DNA from: Paragonimus westermani
Lineage: Eukaryota; Platyhelminthes; Trematoda; Plagiorchiida; Troglotrematidae
Length of the DNA stretch: 64,000 nucleotides
Direction of reading: 5' to 3'
Assembly (NCBI GenBank): GCA_008508345.1
Contig: QNGE01000406.1
Location: 229,985-293,984 of the forward strand
This document shows positions 46,501-58,849 of this stretch, in pieces; position 1 is the first letter of the stretch; each line of letters opens with the position of its first letter. The translations under genes were made by a program, and so were the position numbers. The notes below the pieces were generated by a model, which made no database searches, was not told where the DNA came from, and worked only from the letters and a program-made list of their open reading frames with translations.

Positions 46501-48200
46501 TCAACTGCATGGTCCGGAAGGGCCCCCGAACTCTATTGCTGCACCCGCGGGTAATTTGGTAACGAAATTTTGCTCGCACACTCTTCTCTCAAATTTCGTC
46601 TGCCAGCGAATTCAGGAGCACGTCCAATGTTGACACTTTTATTCTCAAAGGCTGTTCTGTGAGTCTATATGGTGTTTTCTGAAACGCCCTCCGGGTGGCT
46701 GCTGAACGGGTTACGGAGTCTCGTCATTTATTGCGCACTCGATCTAACTCCGAAGGAACAGTGTCATTTAGGTAGAGTTTAGACTATGGGGCGCGGAGTT
46801 AAGCAAAGTTTGTCTAACGGTCATTTCAGTAAAGTCGTTCTTGAATGCACCTGAGCTATTACGGGCGGTATTGTAGAACACGCTTCAAAAATGCTTTCCA
46901 TTTTGTCACATGGCATGATTTAGTTCGGCATTCGCATAGTATACTTGTACGCCAAACATCTTTTGTCCACCACCGATTAGTAGACAAGGGCAGTTGATCA
47001 GGATTTTGGTGCCGGTGTTACATACACAGGGTTTGATAGAGCACTCGATCGTACGAATATTGCCATACCGATAACAAGCTTCCACTGTTGTTGAATCATA
47101 GTTCACCAGTGGACAGCACAGAGTGCGCCAGCACACGGCTGGTGAAATCCATGCATATTTCAGATGTTTCGAGAGACGTTCCTTCGTGTCTTGGCCTACG
47201 AAAATATTCGTAGAAAAGGAGGGGATGAGATAACGTCTTAAGAACATCCTCATTCTGAGTTCAAAGGGGAAGGTGTGCCTGCGGATTTTCGCATGAGACT
47301 CATCCTATTCAAATAACGCCGTCCACAGTTTTTCGCTTCACCTTCGTTATTTTGTACCCACTTTACCTTTGTTAGTGGCCATTCACAATGGAGTGCTTGG
47401 ATAAGCTGCTGTGGCTACTGATGTTCCGTTATATTTTGAGCAACTAAGGACCACCCCAAATTTGATTATCCATGGAAAAGTAGTAGGAGAAGTTGGGAAT
47501 GTCTTCAATCACCCCATTCACACCACAGCTTTAGTACGAGAATATGGCTTCAAAAACTGTACCGTTCCTTCTAAGAAATAGCATCATTCAAATGATTCAC
47601 TAATAAACTCTCCCAGGGGATTTTTAACATGCACGGTGCACCTAGTCAATTTCTGCGTGAACGTACCAATCAGACGTTACATGCAAAAGGGTCCTCATGG
47701 CCGGAATGTACCGGTGGCATTGTGTGTTGTTGAAAATGGCACCGAAACGAGGCTGGTCAGAGAAGTCGGGGACCAGCTGTCAACAAGCGAGTAAAATGAA
47801 AGTGCGTAGTTTTCCGTTTTGAGCCGCTATCACGTGACGCGCGAACAAATAACCGGACGCACACAGCATGCAAACTTCCCTAATAATTCAAGTACAATAT
47901 GTGACTTCAGGTTTTCAGTTTACCCAAAGCATAACAACAGGCGAGCCAATAGAATCTTCAAGTCGCTACGCTGAGACATTTTGGCGTGTCTTCTGAGTTG
48001 ACCAGACTATGCTGTTAATGATGGCTTATGAACGTCAGACTAGTTTGCAAAGTTGTGTCTCAGCTGCCGTGGTTATTAAGTTTCCAAACGCAAGTTTGTG
48101 ATGCGACGTTTTTGGTTTACTCCGCCAATTGCCATTAATTCCATTCCATTTTTTATCCAATGTGACTCAAGTAACGCTGTGAATTTTAAAAACATACTAT
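43561..48200. other. Spacer with unassigned open frames
   Basis: The longest frames (43571-44002 plus, 143 codons; 44294-44740 minus, 148 codons; 45856-46221 plus, 121 codons) show no domain I recognise. A short run near 45.24-45.29 kb (LKISKCEGILPIIF) faintly recalls a gypsy RT thumb (KCEF....FLG), too weak to call. Bases 43905-43990 recur, altered, at 58850-58935. Confidence 0.35.
46906..47253 (-). CDS. Unassigned cysteine-rich open frame (possible exon)
   Basis: The 115-codon frame has 10 Cys in its last 75 residues (CWRTLCC, ACYRYGNIRTIECSIKPCVC, LINCPCLL). A plausible acceptor, ATTTCACCAG, lies just ahead of this part. No family is recognised. It could be an exon of a small secreted or finger protein, part of an unknown element, or chance. 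No partner exon was found. Confidence 0.25.
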   Translation of the reverse strand: MRMFLRRYLIPSFSTNIFVGQDTKERLSKHLKYAWISPAVCWRTLCCPLVNYDSTTVEACYRYGNIRTIECSIKPCVCNTGTKILINCPCLLIGGGQKMFGVQVYYANAELNHAM

Positions 48201-48206
48201 TGCTTT

Positions 48207-48466
48207 ACTGATGAGTAGTCGGGGATGTGATTTTATTTTCAGGTTGACCATCACTCACATTTGATCGCGGCCTTCGCATTCAGATAGACTTTCCAGCCAG
48301 CCTCTTTCGCAAAGAAGCACTAGATTCGAGTTTCGCTCTCATTAGAGATCATCAGTAGTGCATATCCTTGCCACGGCCGGGATTTGAACTCCGGACATTC
48401 CAATCATGAGGCAACCGTGTTAACCACTGCGCCATTGACCTCACATTAGGCACGACCGAATCATCA
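48207..48466 (-). repeat. tRNA-derived SINE with hammerhead ribozyme
   Basis: A nearly full copy, very close to that in the inverted-repeat arms: tail TTACTGATGAGTAGTCGGGG on plus, ribozyme 48317-48361, B box region CCGGAGTTCAAATCCCGG, A box region ATGGCGCAGTGGTTAACAC on minus. It is an independent insertion, since its flanks differ from the arms. Confidence 0.85.
48317..48361 (-). ncRNA. Hammerhead ribozyme in SINE
   Basis: The sequence is the same as in the inverted-repeat arms: stem I GCACTA/TAGTGC, CTGATGA, CTCT-AATG-AGAG, GAAAC and triplet ATC. Its conservation in an independent insertion shows this variant was present in the source copy of a SINE subfamily. Confidence 0.8.
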
Positions 48467-48635
48467 AATCTGAACGCTCAACCACTCTCGCTTGTGAGCA
48501 ATGATCAGGTTGCCCGATCGTCTCGAGAGGAGACACAGTTACTGCCTGTTAACTCCAATCGATAACCCCGCGATTAGGACTTCCGAGACAGGTCGAGATC
48601 ACAGAACTCATTAAACCTGCAAGGCGATATTTTAG

Positions 48636-48716
48636 ATTACTGATGAGTAGTCGGGGATTTGGTTTATTTTCAAGTTGACCATCACTCACATTTGGTCGCA
48701 GCCTTCACGTTCAGTG
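48636..48716 (-). repeat. SINE tail fragment
   Basis: The plus strand shows ATTACTGATGAGTAGTCGGG, then CAAGTTGACCATCACTCAC and TTGGTCGCAGCC, the 3' end of the SINE only, about 180 bases beyond the full copy at 48.2-48.5 kb and in the same orientation. Confidence 0.75.
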
Positions 48717-49517
48717 CTTTATTGCATTTACAGATACAATAAGACCAGAAGGGACTTTGGTAGCACCAGACAACAAGCGTTGCGCGTTTACAATTCTGCT
48801 ACTGTATCTGCCACTCGAAATTTGTAAGTCGTCCCAATGTCTAATCGGGTTTTGCAGAATTCCCACTTCAGTCTAGTACGGTTGACCAAAATTCTGATTT
48901 CCCGTCCATTAACCGACTCAGACACTAGGTTTCTACTCGGTTTTCTTCCAGGGCCACGGACTATAATTGTGTTTTATTGGTTTATAGTATTTCGGAGTAG
49001 CATGTTGATATGTGTACACTGCCAGCCAGCATCTGTCAGTATCTCACGGGTTTTGACGGGCAGCGTGTAAAAGTGTTAAAAATAAGTATCCCGCTGAATA
49101 ACCACTGCAAGAACATAAGTCTTAGCGTCCCAATTTCAAAACTGCATTGTTGCTGTCAACAAACTCAATGATTTCTGTTTGGACGACGTCGTAACTTCAG
49201 ACAATTTTAATAGTTCGTGTTTTGCATTCCCTGTTGTGGGGGGAGATGAGCAACTGCAGTAGGGACTATTCTGATTGGTTGGGAATATTGCTGCTTATTT
49301 GGATGCAGACTGAAGATGACTCCACTTGATCGAGAATGCTGGTCACACACCGCGGTTGCCGTGGATAAAAAATACTTCGCCCGACACTTCGCTTTCTTAC
49401 ACGGATACCTGGTGAAAAAATGAGGTTACCGTAATATGTTATTGACGGACTTACATTCGTTCTGACTGGCCGAGGCTTAAAAAAGTACTCAGCTTGTGCC
49501 GTGTTTATAGTTCGATA
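48717..49517. other. Spacer, no recognised content
   Basis: No coding domain, RNA gene or element was recognised. Confidence 0.4.
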
Positions 49518-49805
49518 TTTTAAGGTGCATTTGAAACAGGCGAGCGCGCACGTAACAAACTTGAGTTCCTATAACAGAGTGTGATACCGTTCTCCCGACG
49601 CCGTTTTGGTTTCCACCTGTGTAGGTCATCTACATGGCCTACTGGACATTTGGCTCATTCCTCATCGTGTTGTTTCCTTTTACAGGACTGTTTCAGGACC
49701 CCTACTCCGAGCGAACACTGTCCCCCTGATGTTTCCGCGGTTTTCAGTAGTTGATTAGTAAGTTTTACGGGCATCAAAATGGAGAAGGCTGACTTGCGTG
49801 CTACA
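49518..49805 (+). mobile_element. LTR of the same Ty3/gypsy family, older copy
   Basis: It aligns by eye with the solo LTR at 42.6 kb read on minus: AGGCGAGCGCGCACG, GACGCCGTTTTGG, CATGGCCTACTGG, GGCTCAT, and the end GGCTGACTTGCGTGCTACA. The ends are altered and no target duplication was seen, so it is an old solo LTR or fragment. No internal region adjoins on either side. Confidence 0.65.
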
Positions 49806-51029
49806 GAATGGCTGTTGTTGTGTTCGTTCGCGTGAGGTAATTGGTTATGTTAATATACGGGCGCAGAAATAACGTACATATATATGTGGTAGTGCCAAAA
49901 TTATTCATCATATTAGTAATCGATGGCATTGTTTTAGTTTTAGGATGCACTGCATTGCGAATCAGCATAATCTAGAGCAATTTACCACTTGATATCACTG
50001 AACAAAGCGATTTTCTTCACAGATGTGCACATGGTTATCGTGCAGATATCATATGTTTCGAACAAGATTATGAGGACTATCTGGTAAACGGTTCCGGTCA
50101 CCCGAAAGGACGCCGGACACTCATGTGAATTAGCGGCTGCTTACTATTCTTAAAAACTCCAGAGCCTTCAAAGAGATAATTCGTATCAAATTTTGTGACT
50201 TTCCGCTCACAGTGACTCCGTTCATGAAGTTATGCTTCACCACAAATTGATGTTTGGCTTCACTCGAAGGATTAGAGCTTGGGCGGGAAGTGTCCTTCAG
50301 TGCCATTCATTTAGAAAGACATGTTGTCACCATTCAAGCCCAAGTTACGCCTAAATGTTTTCACCCCTAATTGTTCGATTGGGCTAGATTATGAAATCTG
50401 TGAAGCTTTCCTTCTTTAACACGTCTCCGTAGACTGGCCAGGTAAAAACCCGACTTATTACATGTCCCCTTCAGATACACGGTTGCCTGCTACAACTTAA
50501 TGCACCCACTATCCGTGACACGGTTTCCTCCCTGCAGTATCCCGCCAACCATGTGCAACCTGTAGGCCAACCAAGTATGTCCCCATTGCACTGATCTTCA
50601 TTGATTTGCACTCGCAAAAATGTGCAATGTACGTTGTAATGAAACTTTCTTCCTGCCCGAGAGCATAAGCGTGGGTACCACTGATCCATCTCCCGTAAAG
50701 TTCTCAAGTGAATACCAGCAAAATACACGAGCCTGTTGAGATCAAATGTTCACTCTGAGAGCACTGTGAGGAGTCATGAAAGGCTGTCCCCAGCGTTCGT
50801 CACTTCCAGCGGTGTTCTTCAATAGTGCCTGATTTTCTCCTCTGTTTTAAATTCTTCTATGGAATGTGGGCTTGAGAAGGCCAGTGAGGTTGGCGTCTAG
50901 CCTTTTTTCTGGCGCCAGGTCGACCGACGTAAGGTGCGCAGACGAAATTACGTTCCCAAGCGCTTTCTGCGGAGGACACGGAGACTATGTTGAACTAGGT
51001 GAGTGACCGTTCTGGTCCGTATGGAATGC

Positions 51030-51790
51030 ACCTCTCACCTTCAAGGCGAAAAGAGCAGCTTCACGACTGCGGCATTTCAACCCATACCGTCTTAAATGCA
51101 GACAGTCGATATGGAGATGCAAACACATATTTTGGCGGCAACATCTCATCAGACTGTAATATTGTTGATGAGATATAAACAAGGGTAGCAAAGGCGCCAG
51201 ATGTATTCGTCAATTTGCGTCATCTGTGGAGCCCAGAAGATGTTTGGTTATCGCTTAAGGAAAGGGTGTATAGTGCCTGTGTCTATCCTGTCTTGCCTTA
51301 TAGTTCAGGAACGTTTGCCGCCGTTCGCGACAGGGATGTCGAACGACTAGTATTTGACCATCTTCGTCCTCGTCAGTTATTCCACATCAGGTTGGCTGAC
51401 CGCGTGAGTAATACGGTTGATTGTCGGCGCCCATTCCGGAACGCTCGGGATGTGTGATCAGGTGATGAATTGATCATTCCTCGTAGGCTGCGATGATTGT
51501 GTTACGTACTCTGCATGGCGGTTGAATGTTTACCATACCGAGCGCTATCTGTTGAGTCCTTTAAGTTAAGTAAAACAGCACGGTGGTCAAACACTAACGT
51601 GGTCACAAAATATTCAGATCGTAACCGTTACGTTTATCAAAGTCAGTAGATGTCGTCTGCCTGACTGGGACCTTCGTGACCACCCGAATTGCTGGTTTGG
51701 AACGCCGTGAGATGTTGGTGTGCCGCGGCCAATATCTTACCTGCATTCATAATACTTCTTGTCCTTCTACTTATTCTCCTTTCATCATTA
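51030..51790 (+). mobile_element. RTE-like non-LTR retrotransposon, 3' end of RT, decayed
   Basis: It reads NTYFGGNISSDCNIVDEI (compare YLG..IS.DG...EI), VFVNLRHLWSPEDVWLSL, KERVYSACVYPVLPYSSGTF, VFDHLRPRQLFHI and LADRVSNTV. These are the C-terminal blocks of RTE-clade RTs such as SR2 of schistosomes (LRHLW, K.R.Y....R..LLYG.ETW, FDHRCLR, RVSN). Downstream, LPYRALS and a broken RCRLPDWD-like run follow in other frames. It contains stops. Confidence 0.75.
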
Positions 51791-53725
51791 TTTTTATCAT
51801 TATTCTGTACCACCTTCATTAAAGTTCCTCCTTCCGGGAAGTCCCACTACATTGTTAAGGTCAATAGCGTCTCAAGTCACACGATATTCTGGTCAGGCTA
51901 TGGCTTCTGCGATGGTGGTGGTTTACTGGGTGATAAAAGTGAACTGAACCAGGAAATTTTTCATTTCTTGGGATCCGACGTCCCACCTTCTGGGTGACAG
52001 AAAACTAGTCTGAGCGTGAGGTGCTGTCTACCTACCTGACGTAACGCATGATCTCAAAGTGATTGTATGGAAGCAATCAACTGAAATTGCGCAACATCAC
52101 CTGTTTGGCAGATTGAGATATTGCCTGGCGAAGTCTAATGAATTCACTTAATGACAAGCCAAATATATTCGGCCAGGTTGCAATGTCATTCTTCATCCAA
52201 TATGAATTCAGGATGGCACAAGCTCCCAGCTCCTGTTTGTAGAAGACCGCGGGGTTGCATATCTGAAACGAGAACGTTCCAGTGGCTGACAGAAATCGTT
52301 TAGGTTGATGAACATTGGGGAGTGCGAACAAGTGTGCGAGTAGAGGGTGCGTTTGGCCGGAAAGACAAACACCGCCATTTCGTGTGATACACCGTGGAAG
52401 TTTTTCCGCTGGCTAGAGTCGTTATGAGCAGGCAGAAATTATTGCGACGGTTGAGTGTGAGTGAGCAGTGGTCCGGCATGTCAAAGTAAGGAAATATGTT
52501 AAACCGTGTAGTTCTGGGTGTTGGTGTGAAATATATAAACAACAAATCGAGAGCACTTTTCAACTAAGACAAGGTTGCTGAAGTGGACGTATACCGATGA
52601 AAACTTTCTCTTCAAATGTTGCGAGCAGCAAGGAGGTGATGTGAGTGCTCAAGGCGTACCGTTGTCCGAATGTTAGGTACGACCATCACGCACAGCGGAC
52701 AGGGATAGCCATTCAGATCACTGTCCATAAAGTGGACTAACTGGTGTAGTCGGTCCGTGAATCGCAGTCTTTAATATGGACACATGGTTCAACCAAGAAT
52801 GCCGAGAATTGGTTCAGAGGATTGTTCATCAAAATATTGTCAGAAAGGTGACCAAATAATTTACATTAAACAACTTTTTACATGACCATACGATCATAAT
52901 AGTTTGTAGGGGGACACAGTGACCTTATGGGCAGAAGTTTTGTGATAAGGTTTTTACACTTCACATTGCCCAAATTCCCTTTCATAACCATAGGGTTCGT
53001 GCTAAGCAACGATCGTTCACATTCACCCACTTTCCACCTTTTGAAGTCAAGTAAGCAACGGCTCTTGCAACGAAAGCCAAAGGTCCAGTTTATTCTCCAT
53101 TGTCGTGTTCTGGCACTGAGGCGGCTGAAGGCTTGAAACGGTTACGAATGGTCAACGATATGGATCCCGAAGTCCAGTTTTCGCTAAACCAAAGAACCAC
53201 GCACAAGCATGTAGACTGCACGTACTATGTTGGAAAGCACGATACCGCGTCAATAGCCGGGAGGCGAATGTATATGCCGTTGCTGGGCGTGAGGCACCAA
53301 AAGGTGATCTCCTACGGAGGCGTTATTTGAGGTAAACGTAGCATTGTGACTGAAATAGTACTGTTTTCTTGAATTCGCAACGGTCATGCTAAGCGTGGTG
53401 ACCAAGTGTCTGTTTACCAAAGTCAGTGGCCGGTATATCAGATCTGACAGTTTTCAGAACGTTCACGTTGGCAACTGGATGTAGTACGGCGGTCAGTAAA
53501 CCATGGTGCATGGCACTGACAACGTTGATCGGTTATTAGTTCACGTCTCCCGGTTTACTGTCTCCACAGCACATATCAAAGTAAAATGCTGGGACTCAAA
53601 AAGTTCCAGGAAGACACCATGAAGTAGACCACAATTTATATTCTCCCGTCTTTGTCAACGCAAGGTCATTAGCACTCGGCACTTCCGCAATAGCGGTGAG
53701 TTCCTGCACCTGACGGTTTGCAAGT
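51791..53725. other. Spacer, no recognised content
   Basis: The pyrimidine-rich stretch at 51.76-51.83 kb may be the end of the RTE-like element. The rest has short open frames only. Confidence 0.4.
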
Positions 53726-54585
53726 ACGTGTGATGGCACTAGCCAAACCAAAGTATGCATACTCACCCAGGTGTAAGTTATGCGTGAGTTTTGTCCGGAG
53801 AGTGTCAACTAGGATTCTGGCATGTGAGGATAGTTAAGCTGTTCGTTATTTTGAACCTTGTAGCAGTCGATTGACTGAAACTCTTTAAGTATTGCTTGGA
53901 AAATATTTCCAGGCTGGCAACCAAGATCAGCTAGCAATGTTTATTGGGCGGTGTCAGCATCAGGGTTGAGCTGAAGGATTTTAAATTGATTTTTCACTTT
54001 TTCGAGAACATCTGAAAGTGGCAAGCATATAAATAAAGTATCATTTCTGATTAAGTTAGGTGACAGAGTTGCTAACCTGGAAACCTTCCACAACACACCG
54101 AGCGGGACGATATGCACTCGAACGACTGATTAAAAATTCAAAGTGAGAAGAATATGTACCCGTTAACGTCTATCAATATCTTGTTTGATTGTTGATCGCT
54201 CGACACATAGCAACGGTGGAAACCGTGGCGAACAGGATCACCTGACGACAGAAGCCAACGTTAACTGGAAAACGTTGAAAATACACGAGGACGGCATTAC
54301 AGCTCAGTCAAACAAAATGACACGTGTACAATCACTGAGTTAGCATACGTGAGAAGCGTCCTTTTGAACCCCCGGGAAACAGTGCTCGTGTAGACTAAAT
54401 ACATTGTCACAGTCTTTCGTAGTGTATTTTCCTAGGTCCAGCCAAAATGACGTCATTGTGTATAGAACCAAAGATTGCCTTATTTCACACTCAATACAAC
54501 ATGAAGCGTAGGTGATCCCGCTCTCACGCTATCACAAACATCCTTCTCACAAAGACGTCAGGAAATCAATCATTAATGGCACTGC

Positions 54586-54589
<4 letters not shown>

Positions 54590-54625
<36 letters not shown>
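54590..54625 (+). repeat. ATT microsatellite, 12 units
   Basis: Mirror of the AAT run in the left arm, same unit count. Confidence 0.9.
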
Positions 54626-54627
<2 letters not shown>

Positions 54628-54727
54628 AACCAACACAATCCACCCATATCAAGCCCCTAACATGTGCTGGTGAATTACTGCGGTGCTGCGGATTTCAGTT
54701 TCCACAGTTCCATGATATCCATCAGTG

Positions 54728-55675
54728 ATGATTTCGCCATTGCAGGACGTTGGTAACAATCGTATCATCAACCACACGTCAATCTGCTCGAAAATGTTTG
54801 AAAAAATAATGAGGGTGCGAATAGTTGAGTGCTTAAGAACACAAAACCCTATAAAGCCTTCACAGCACGGTTTCCTTAGTAAACGCTCTTGTATGACATG
54901 TCAGCTGGAATTCTTAAACCATATACTGATGGTAATCACGGCAGGAGGCACGGCAATTATCTTATTCCTAGAAATGCAAAAAGCCTTCGGTCGTGTTCCT
55001 CATAAGCGCCTCTTGATCAACATAACATCGTTTGGCATACAAGATCCCTTGTAGAGATGGCCGTCGTCATACTTTGTAGGTCGCACTCGAACAGTCAAAA
55101 TAGGGGAGCACTGCTCAAAGGCCAAATCCAATGACTAGTGGGGTGGTCCATGAAAGCGTTCTGGGTCCGTTGCTATTCTCGATGTAAATAAATGACTTAT
55201 GCGACGTTATTACATATGGTAAGCTGACGATATCAAAATCGTTTACACATCCCGCCAACACGGTAAAATATATTTCCGTCCACAAAATATACGACAAGAC
55301 CTAACGTTATTGCAGTTGCGGTGCAGAACATGGCTAATGTTGTTCTCAGCGAGCAAACATAATATCATCACTTATGGTTGTAAATTACCTCATGGCTCCA
55401 TCTCACTAGATGGTTGTAATATTGATACTAAAAGAATAATAAGCTGTAACAAAAAGTCGTTCAGTCTACCGGCTGCGAAGCTGACGCTCTACAAAATGTG
55501 TGCTCTGTCTCGAATCGATTATTGCGCTTTCATTTACTGTCATCTACGCAAGTCTGATAGGTTTGTGTTAGAAAACATTCAACGATCTTTTACCAGAAGC
55601 TCGTTAGGCTATTCTCCTGCGCTAACCTGCGGACAACGCTGTGAAAGACTTTTATATTGGATTACTGATGAGTAG
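54728..55675 (+). pseudogene. CR1-like reverse transcriptase, 5'-truncated copy
   Basis: RT motifs as in the left arm: HTSICSKMFEKIM, QHGFLSKRSCMTCQ, LFLEMQKAFGRVPHK, then (frame changed) LSRIDYCAFIYCH and VLENIQRSFTRS. The element appears to begin inside RT at about 54,733, as 5'-truncated non-LTR insertions do. Frameshifts near 55,055-55,310 inactivate it. Confidence 0.8.
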
Positions 55676-55902
55676 TCGGGGATGTGATTTTATTTTCAGG
55701 TTGACCATCACTCACATTTGATCGCGGCCTCCGCATTCAGATAGACTTTCCAGCCAGCCCCTTTCGCAAAGAAGCACTAGATTCGAGTTTCGCTCTCATT
55801 AGAGATCATCAGTAGTGCATATCTTTGCCACGGCCGGGATTTAAACTCCGGCCACTCCAATCATGAGGCAACCGTGTTGACCACTGCGCCATTGACCTCA
55901 CA
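55663..55902 (-). repeat. tRNA-derived SINE with hammerhead ribozyme (right arm copy)
   Basis: Mirror copy of 28771-29010, inserted antisense in the RT coding sequence, between the VLENIQRS block and the RRLNLNVTLL block. Confidence 0.85.
55774..55818 (-). ncRNA. Hammerhead ribozyme in SINE (right arm)
   Basis: Identical to the ribozyme at 28855-28899 on the opposite strand of the window. Confidence 0.82.
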
Positions 55903-55922
55903 TTAGGCATGATAAACTCAGG

Positions 55923-56312
55923 TTGCGCAGACTAAATTTGAACGTCACACTGCTTTTTGAACTGATACATTCGGATACCACCACCACGACGTTCACCGCC
56001 CACTTACAACACAGCGCTCAATATAGTCTAAGAAATAAGCGTTCCATCATGCTAAACCTGCTATCTCGGAAAAACCTCCGTGCGAACTTCCTTCTTTTGA
56101 ATTATTCCTACAATCGGAATAAAATTCCAAATGAATTCAGAGCCACTTACAACATTCAGCGTTTTAAAAAAGGTTTTGGCAGCTATCTTACGTTAACAAA
56201 CACGATGTCTCTCCTCAAATTCTGTGCATCGTCTGATTACCTTTTTGAGTGTGGTCCGAGAAACATTTCGCCGTCAGATACGCATCACATAGTTAACTAC
56301 CCTGCTTTCTAA
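55923..56312 (+). pseudogene. CR1-like reverse transcriptase, C-terminal domain
   Basis: This frame of 129 codons is identical to the left-arm copy for 114 residues up to the sequence CGPRN, then differs (ISPSDTHHIVNYPAF, stop). It is the natural end of the RT. The point where the two arms begin to differ falls inside this frame at 56,266. Confidence 0.75.
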
Positions 56313-57200
56313 CGCCCCTCAAAATGTGAACGCGCCGCTTTTTAATAAGTAAAGCAGCACAACATCATGTAATTTATAGTTATCAGACCCTCATTTCATG
56401 CGGCCCTCCAAACCGTTGATTAAGTTCTCTGTATGTCCGAATAAATCCCGAGTACAATGCAAAATACCACGACAAACATTCAATGGGGTTATATATTCCA
56501 ATAATCAGCAAAAATAATAATATCGTATGAGTTCTTTGTCAAAAAATTCCGCTAGCACATTGTTTGTCATAGTAAATGTTATGACCCCACACTTTCTCAT
56601 CTAACGTGTGGAAATACATTCTCCTTTCCGATCCACATATTATCCGCTAAGTAAGGAAACTTTTCTACGACGGATGAGTGCGTGGAACTTCGTCTTAAAT
56701 GAACGGTTCGCGAGATGTTTAACTTTTTGACGTTTCCGGGGAATTGACGAAATACTGCGTTGGAATCTGCCCAAATTTCCGCTGGATTTCAGGATTTGCC
56801 GACCTGCCTCGCCAAAGCCGACCTATCTTGACATTTTCCGGACGCGAGTTTCATCCCCTAATGGCAAAACACTCCAAAGATGTGTTTGGGCATTTTTTCA
56901 GGAGTGACCTTGAACTGTTTAAAAAATTGTCCATCTCACGACCTTGTGGGCGGTAAGTTAGTGTAACCTCCCATTTGTTTGAGACTAAATCTGTGAAGCG
57001 AGCGAACCATCTCCTTCTCTGTTGCATGCGTCAAGGTTTTCATTAACTAGATTCAGTTGCCTTTCGACCATGTCCTTCTTGACGGAAAGCTTCCCGTTTT
57101 GCTAGTACTTACCTATTTGTTCTTTAATTGTTTGTGAATATCTGCAATGATCGCGCAAAACCCGGCGTGCTTTCCACATATGCGTTGAGAAATATATATT
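56267..57200 (+). repeat. Outer, diverged part of the right inverted-repeat arm
   Basis: Homologous to the reverse complement of 27380-28406 with many differences. It probably represents the 3' part of two CR1-like copies of the same family that inserted independently, or an ancient duplication. Confidence 0.8.
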
Positions 57201-57539
57201 ATTATTATCATGCAGTAAAACAATAACGGAACATAATTTTCGGCTATGAACTACATTCCTCACCCCACAACCGAGTTTACAATTTATAGTTCCGGACATT
57301 TACTGGTTCGTTGAGCTATGTTTGGTTAACTCACAATATCTATCGACGTGCAGGTCGTCAAATAGCCACTCCTATGATGCATCGAGCGTCTCGGCCTTCT
57401 GAGCAATCAACTCCGATTCCGAAACATTGCCGTAAAGACGAGTCTGTTATCAATAAAGTGTGAAAAGACAACGTTACTACGCCAGGGACCAATTACTCAC
57501 GTTAACGTGGTCAAATATTTCGCGTGAATCTAACGGTAC

Positions 57540-57730
57540 ATATAAACACGAGTTCAGGAGTAGGAAGTGAAGACGGATTAACTACGTAAGAACTAGCTTC
57601 GACAAGCAAACGATATTAAGCTTCGGTAGTGTTTTGGTGTCAACGTTCGACGGAGGAACAGTTTGCTCCGCACACAGTCCCAATCGTCGGATTAGTCTTT
57701 GCTAAGACTGTTCGTAGTTGCTATGTGAAG
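57540..57730 (+). repeat. Dispersed repeat, copy 1
   Basis: Shares order and sequence blocks with 58935-59160: AGAACTAGCTTCGACAAGC with GAACAAGCTACGATAAGT, and CACAGTCCCAATCGTCGG with CACAGTCATCGGGTTAGT. The class is unknown. Confidence 0.45.
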
Positions 57731-58849
57731 GATTTTCATTATAAGAAGAAGAACAATTAACAAGAGAACGACCGGGGAAGACAGCGCCAACGTTGTTTCG
57801 TGCAAACAAACGCCGACACACACGAAGCAAACAGCAACTTCAACACAGATATCTGCTCTTTATGGAGCTATCACGATTCCAATCCTGCCTACGTGACTAA
57901 TACGCTTAGAGTTGCCTGGACTGAAGCTGACGCCGTTCGACTGTTATAAGAAAAAGATGGTGATACTGCAAGCAATCTTTGCCTGATAGTATACACACCG
58001 CACGAACACGCAGACTTAAAACTAAACAAGTTAATACGTCGGGGAAGCGAACGTTGGGGAAAACCTAGTTCAACAGCACGCTAGCCACAAAAAAGACGAA
58101 TGTCCATCGGAACTTCCAACGAACATGAGAATTTAAAGAAGCGTTCCACTGGTTCGGTAGCGTTCTCAGTGATAACGAGTTGGAGATGTGGCCTACACCA
58201 GTGGAGATGAAGCGGACTGATTGCGCAGCCACCAGTGAAGCTGCGATAAATCTACCGACACGCCAACACCGATGTTGGCGGCTTGTTGTGACCTTTTGCT
58301 CAAGAGGTAACTTGGCTGTGTAAAGCGGTTATTAGTCCCGGACTAGTGATTCTTTGGGCCACGTTCAACCTACTAATGTAATGCGGGTGAGCAGTTGCAC
58401 TATACTACTCACACCACCAATATCCAACAGTGGGGCGGAGCATGGATTCTGACATCGAACTAGCCGAAGGAAAAATACAAAAATAAGCATTGAAGTCTAG
58501 CGTGACATGGGTTGGTTCTCGGTACATGCAGGAACGGAACATCGGCGCCCGTGGCAACCGTGATGCTCTGGACCAGTACCATACGCAAATGAGTGAATTT
58601 ATTTGCTGTATTGCTATAGCACATAACACATTTACTGGTTTTCCGAACGGATAATCCGCCACCCACCTTCTCGCCGCACAACACTTAAAACGCCTACCGA
58701 TGAGCTAAACTTAGAATGATCGCGTCTGGGGTGAGGCGAGTGTTTATAAATTCTGAGCCCTGTGAACAGTCGATTCCAAACGAAAATTAGACAGCAGCAT
58801 AAGCGACCTTGTTATCACTAAGGTGCTAAATTTCAAGAAAAAATATTGA

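Larger units (their letters stand above)
53726..56266 (+). repeat. Right arm of the 2.54-kb inverted repeat
   Basis: This is the mirror of 28407-30947. Order: 1 kb of non-RT sequence (53726-54725, with the 12-unit ATT run), a 5'-truncated CR1-like RT from about 54,733, an antisense SINE (55663-55902), and the RT C-terminal frame. Beyond 53,726 the coding-like run of the 1-kb segment continues here but not in the left arm, so this side looks like the original context and the left arm like the copy. Confidence 0.92.

Noticed and set aside
48207..48235. CTGATGAGTAGTCGGGG on plus as a hammerhead core
   Set aside because: No GAAA follows a stem II at the right distance. The real ribozyme of this SINE is on the other strand at 48317-48361.
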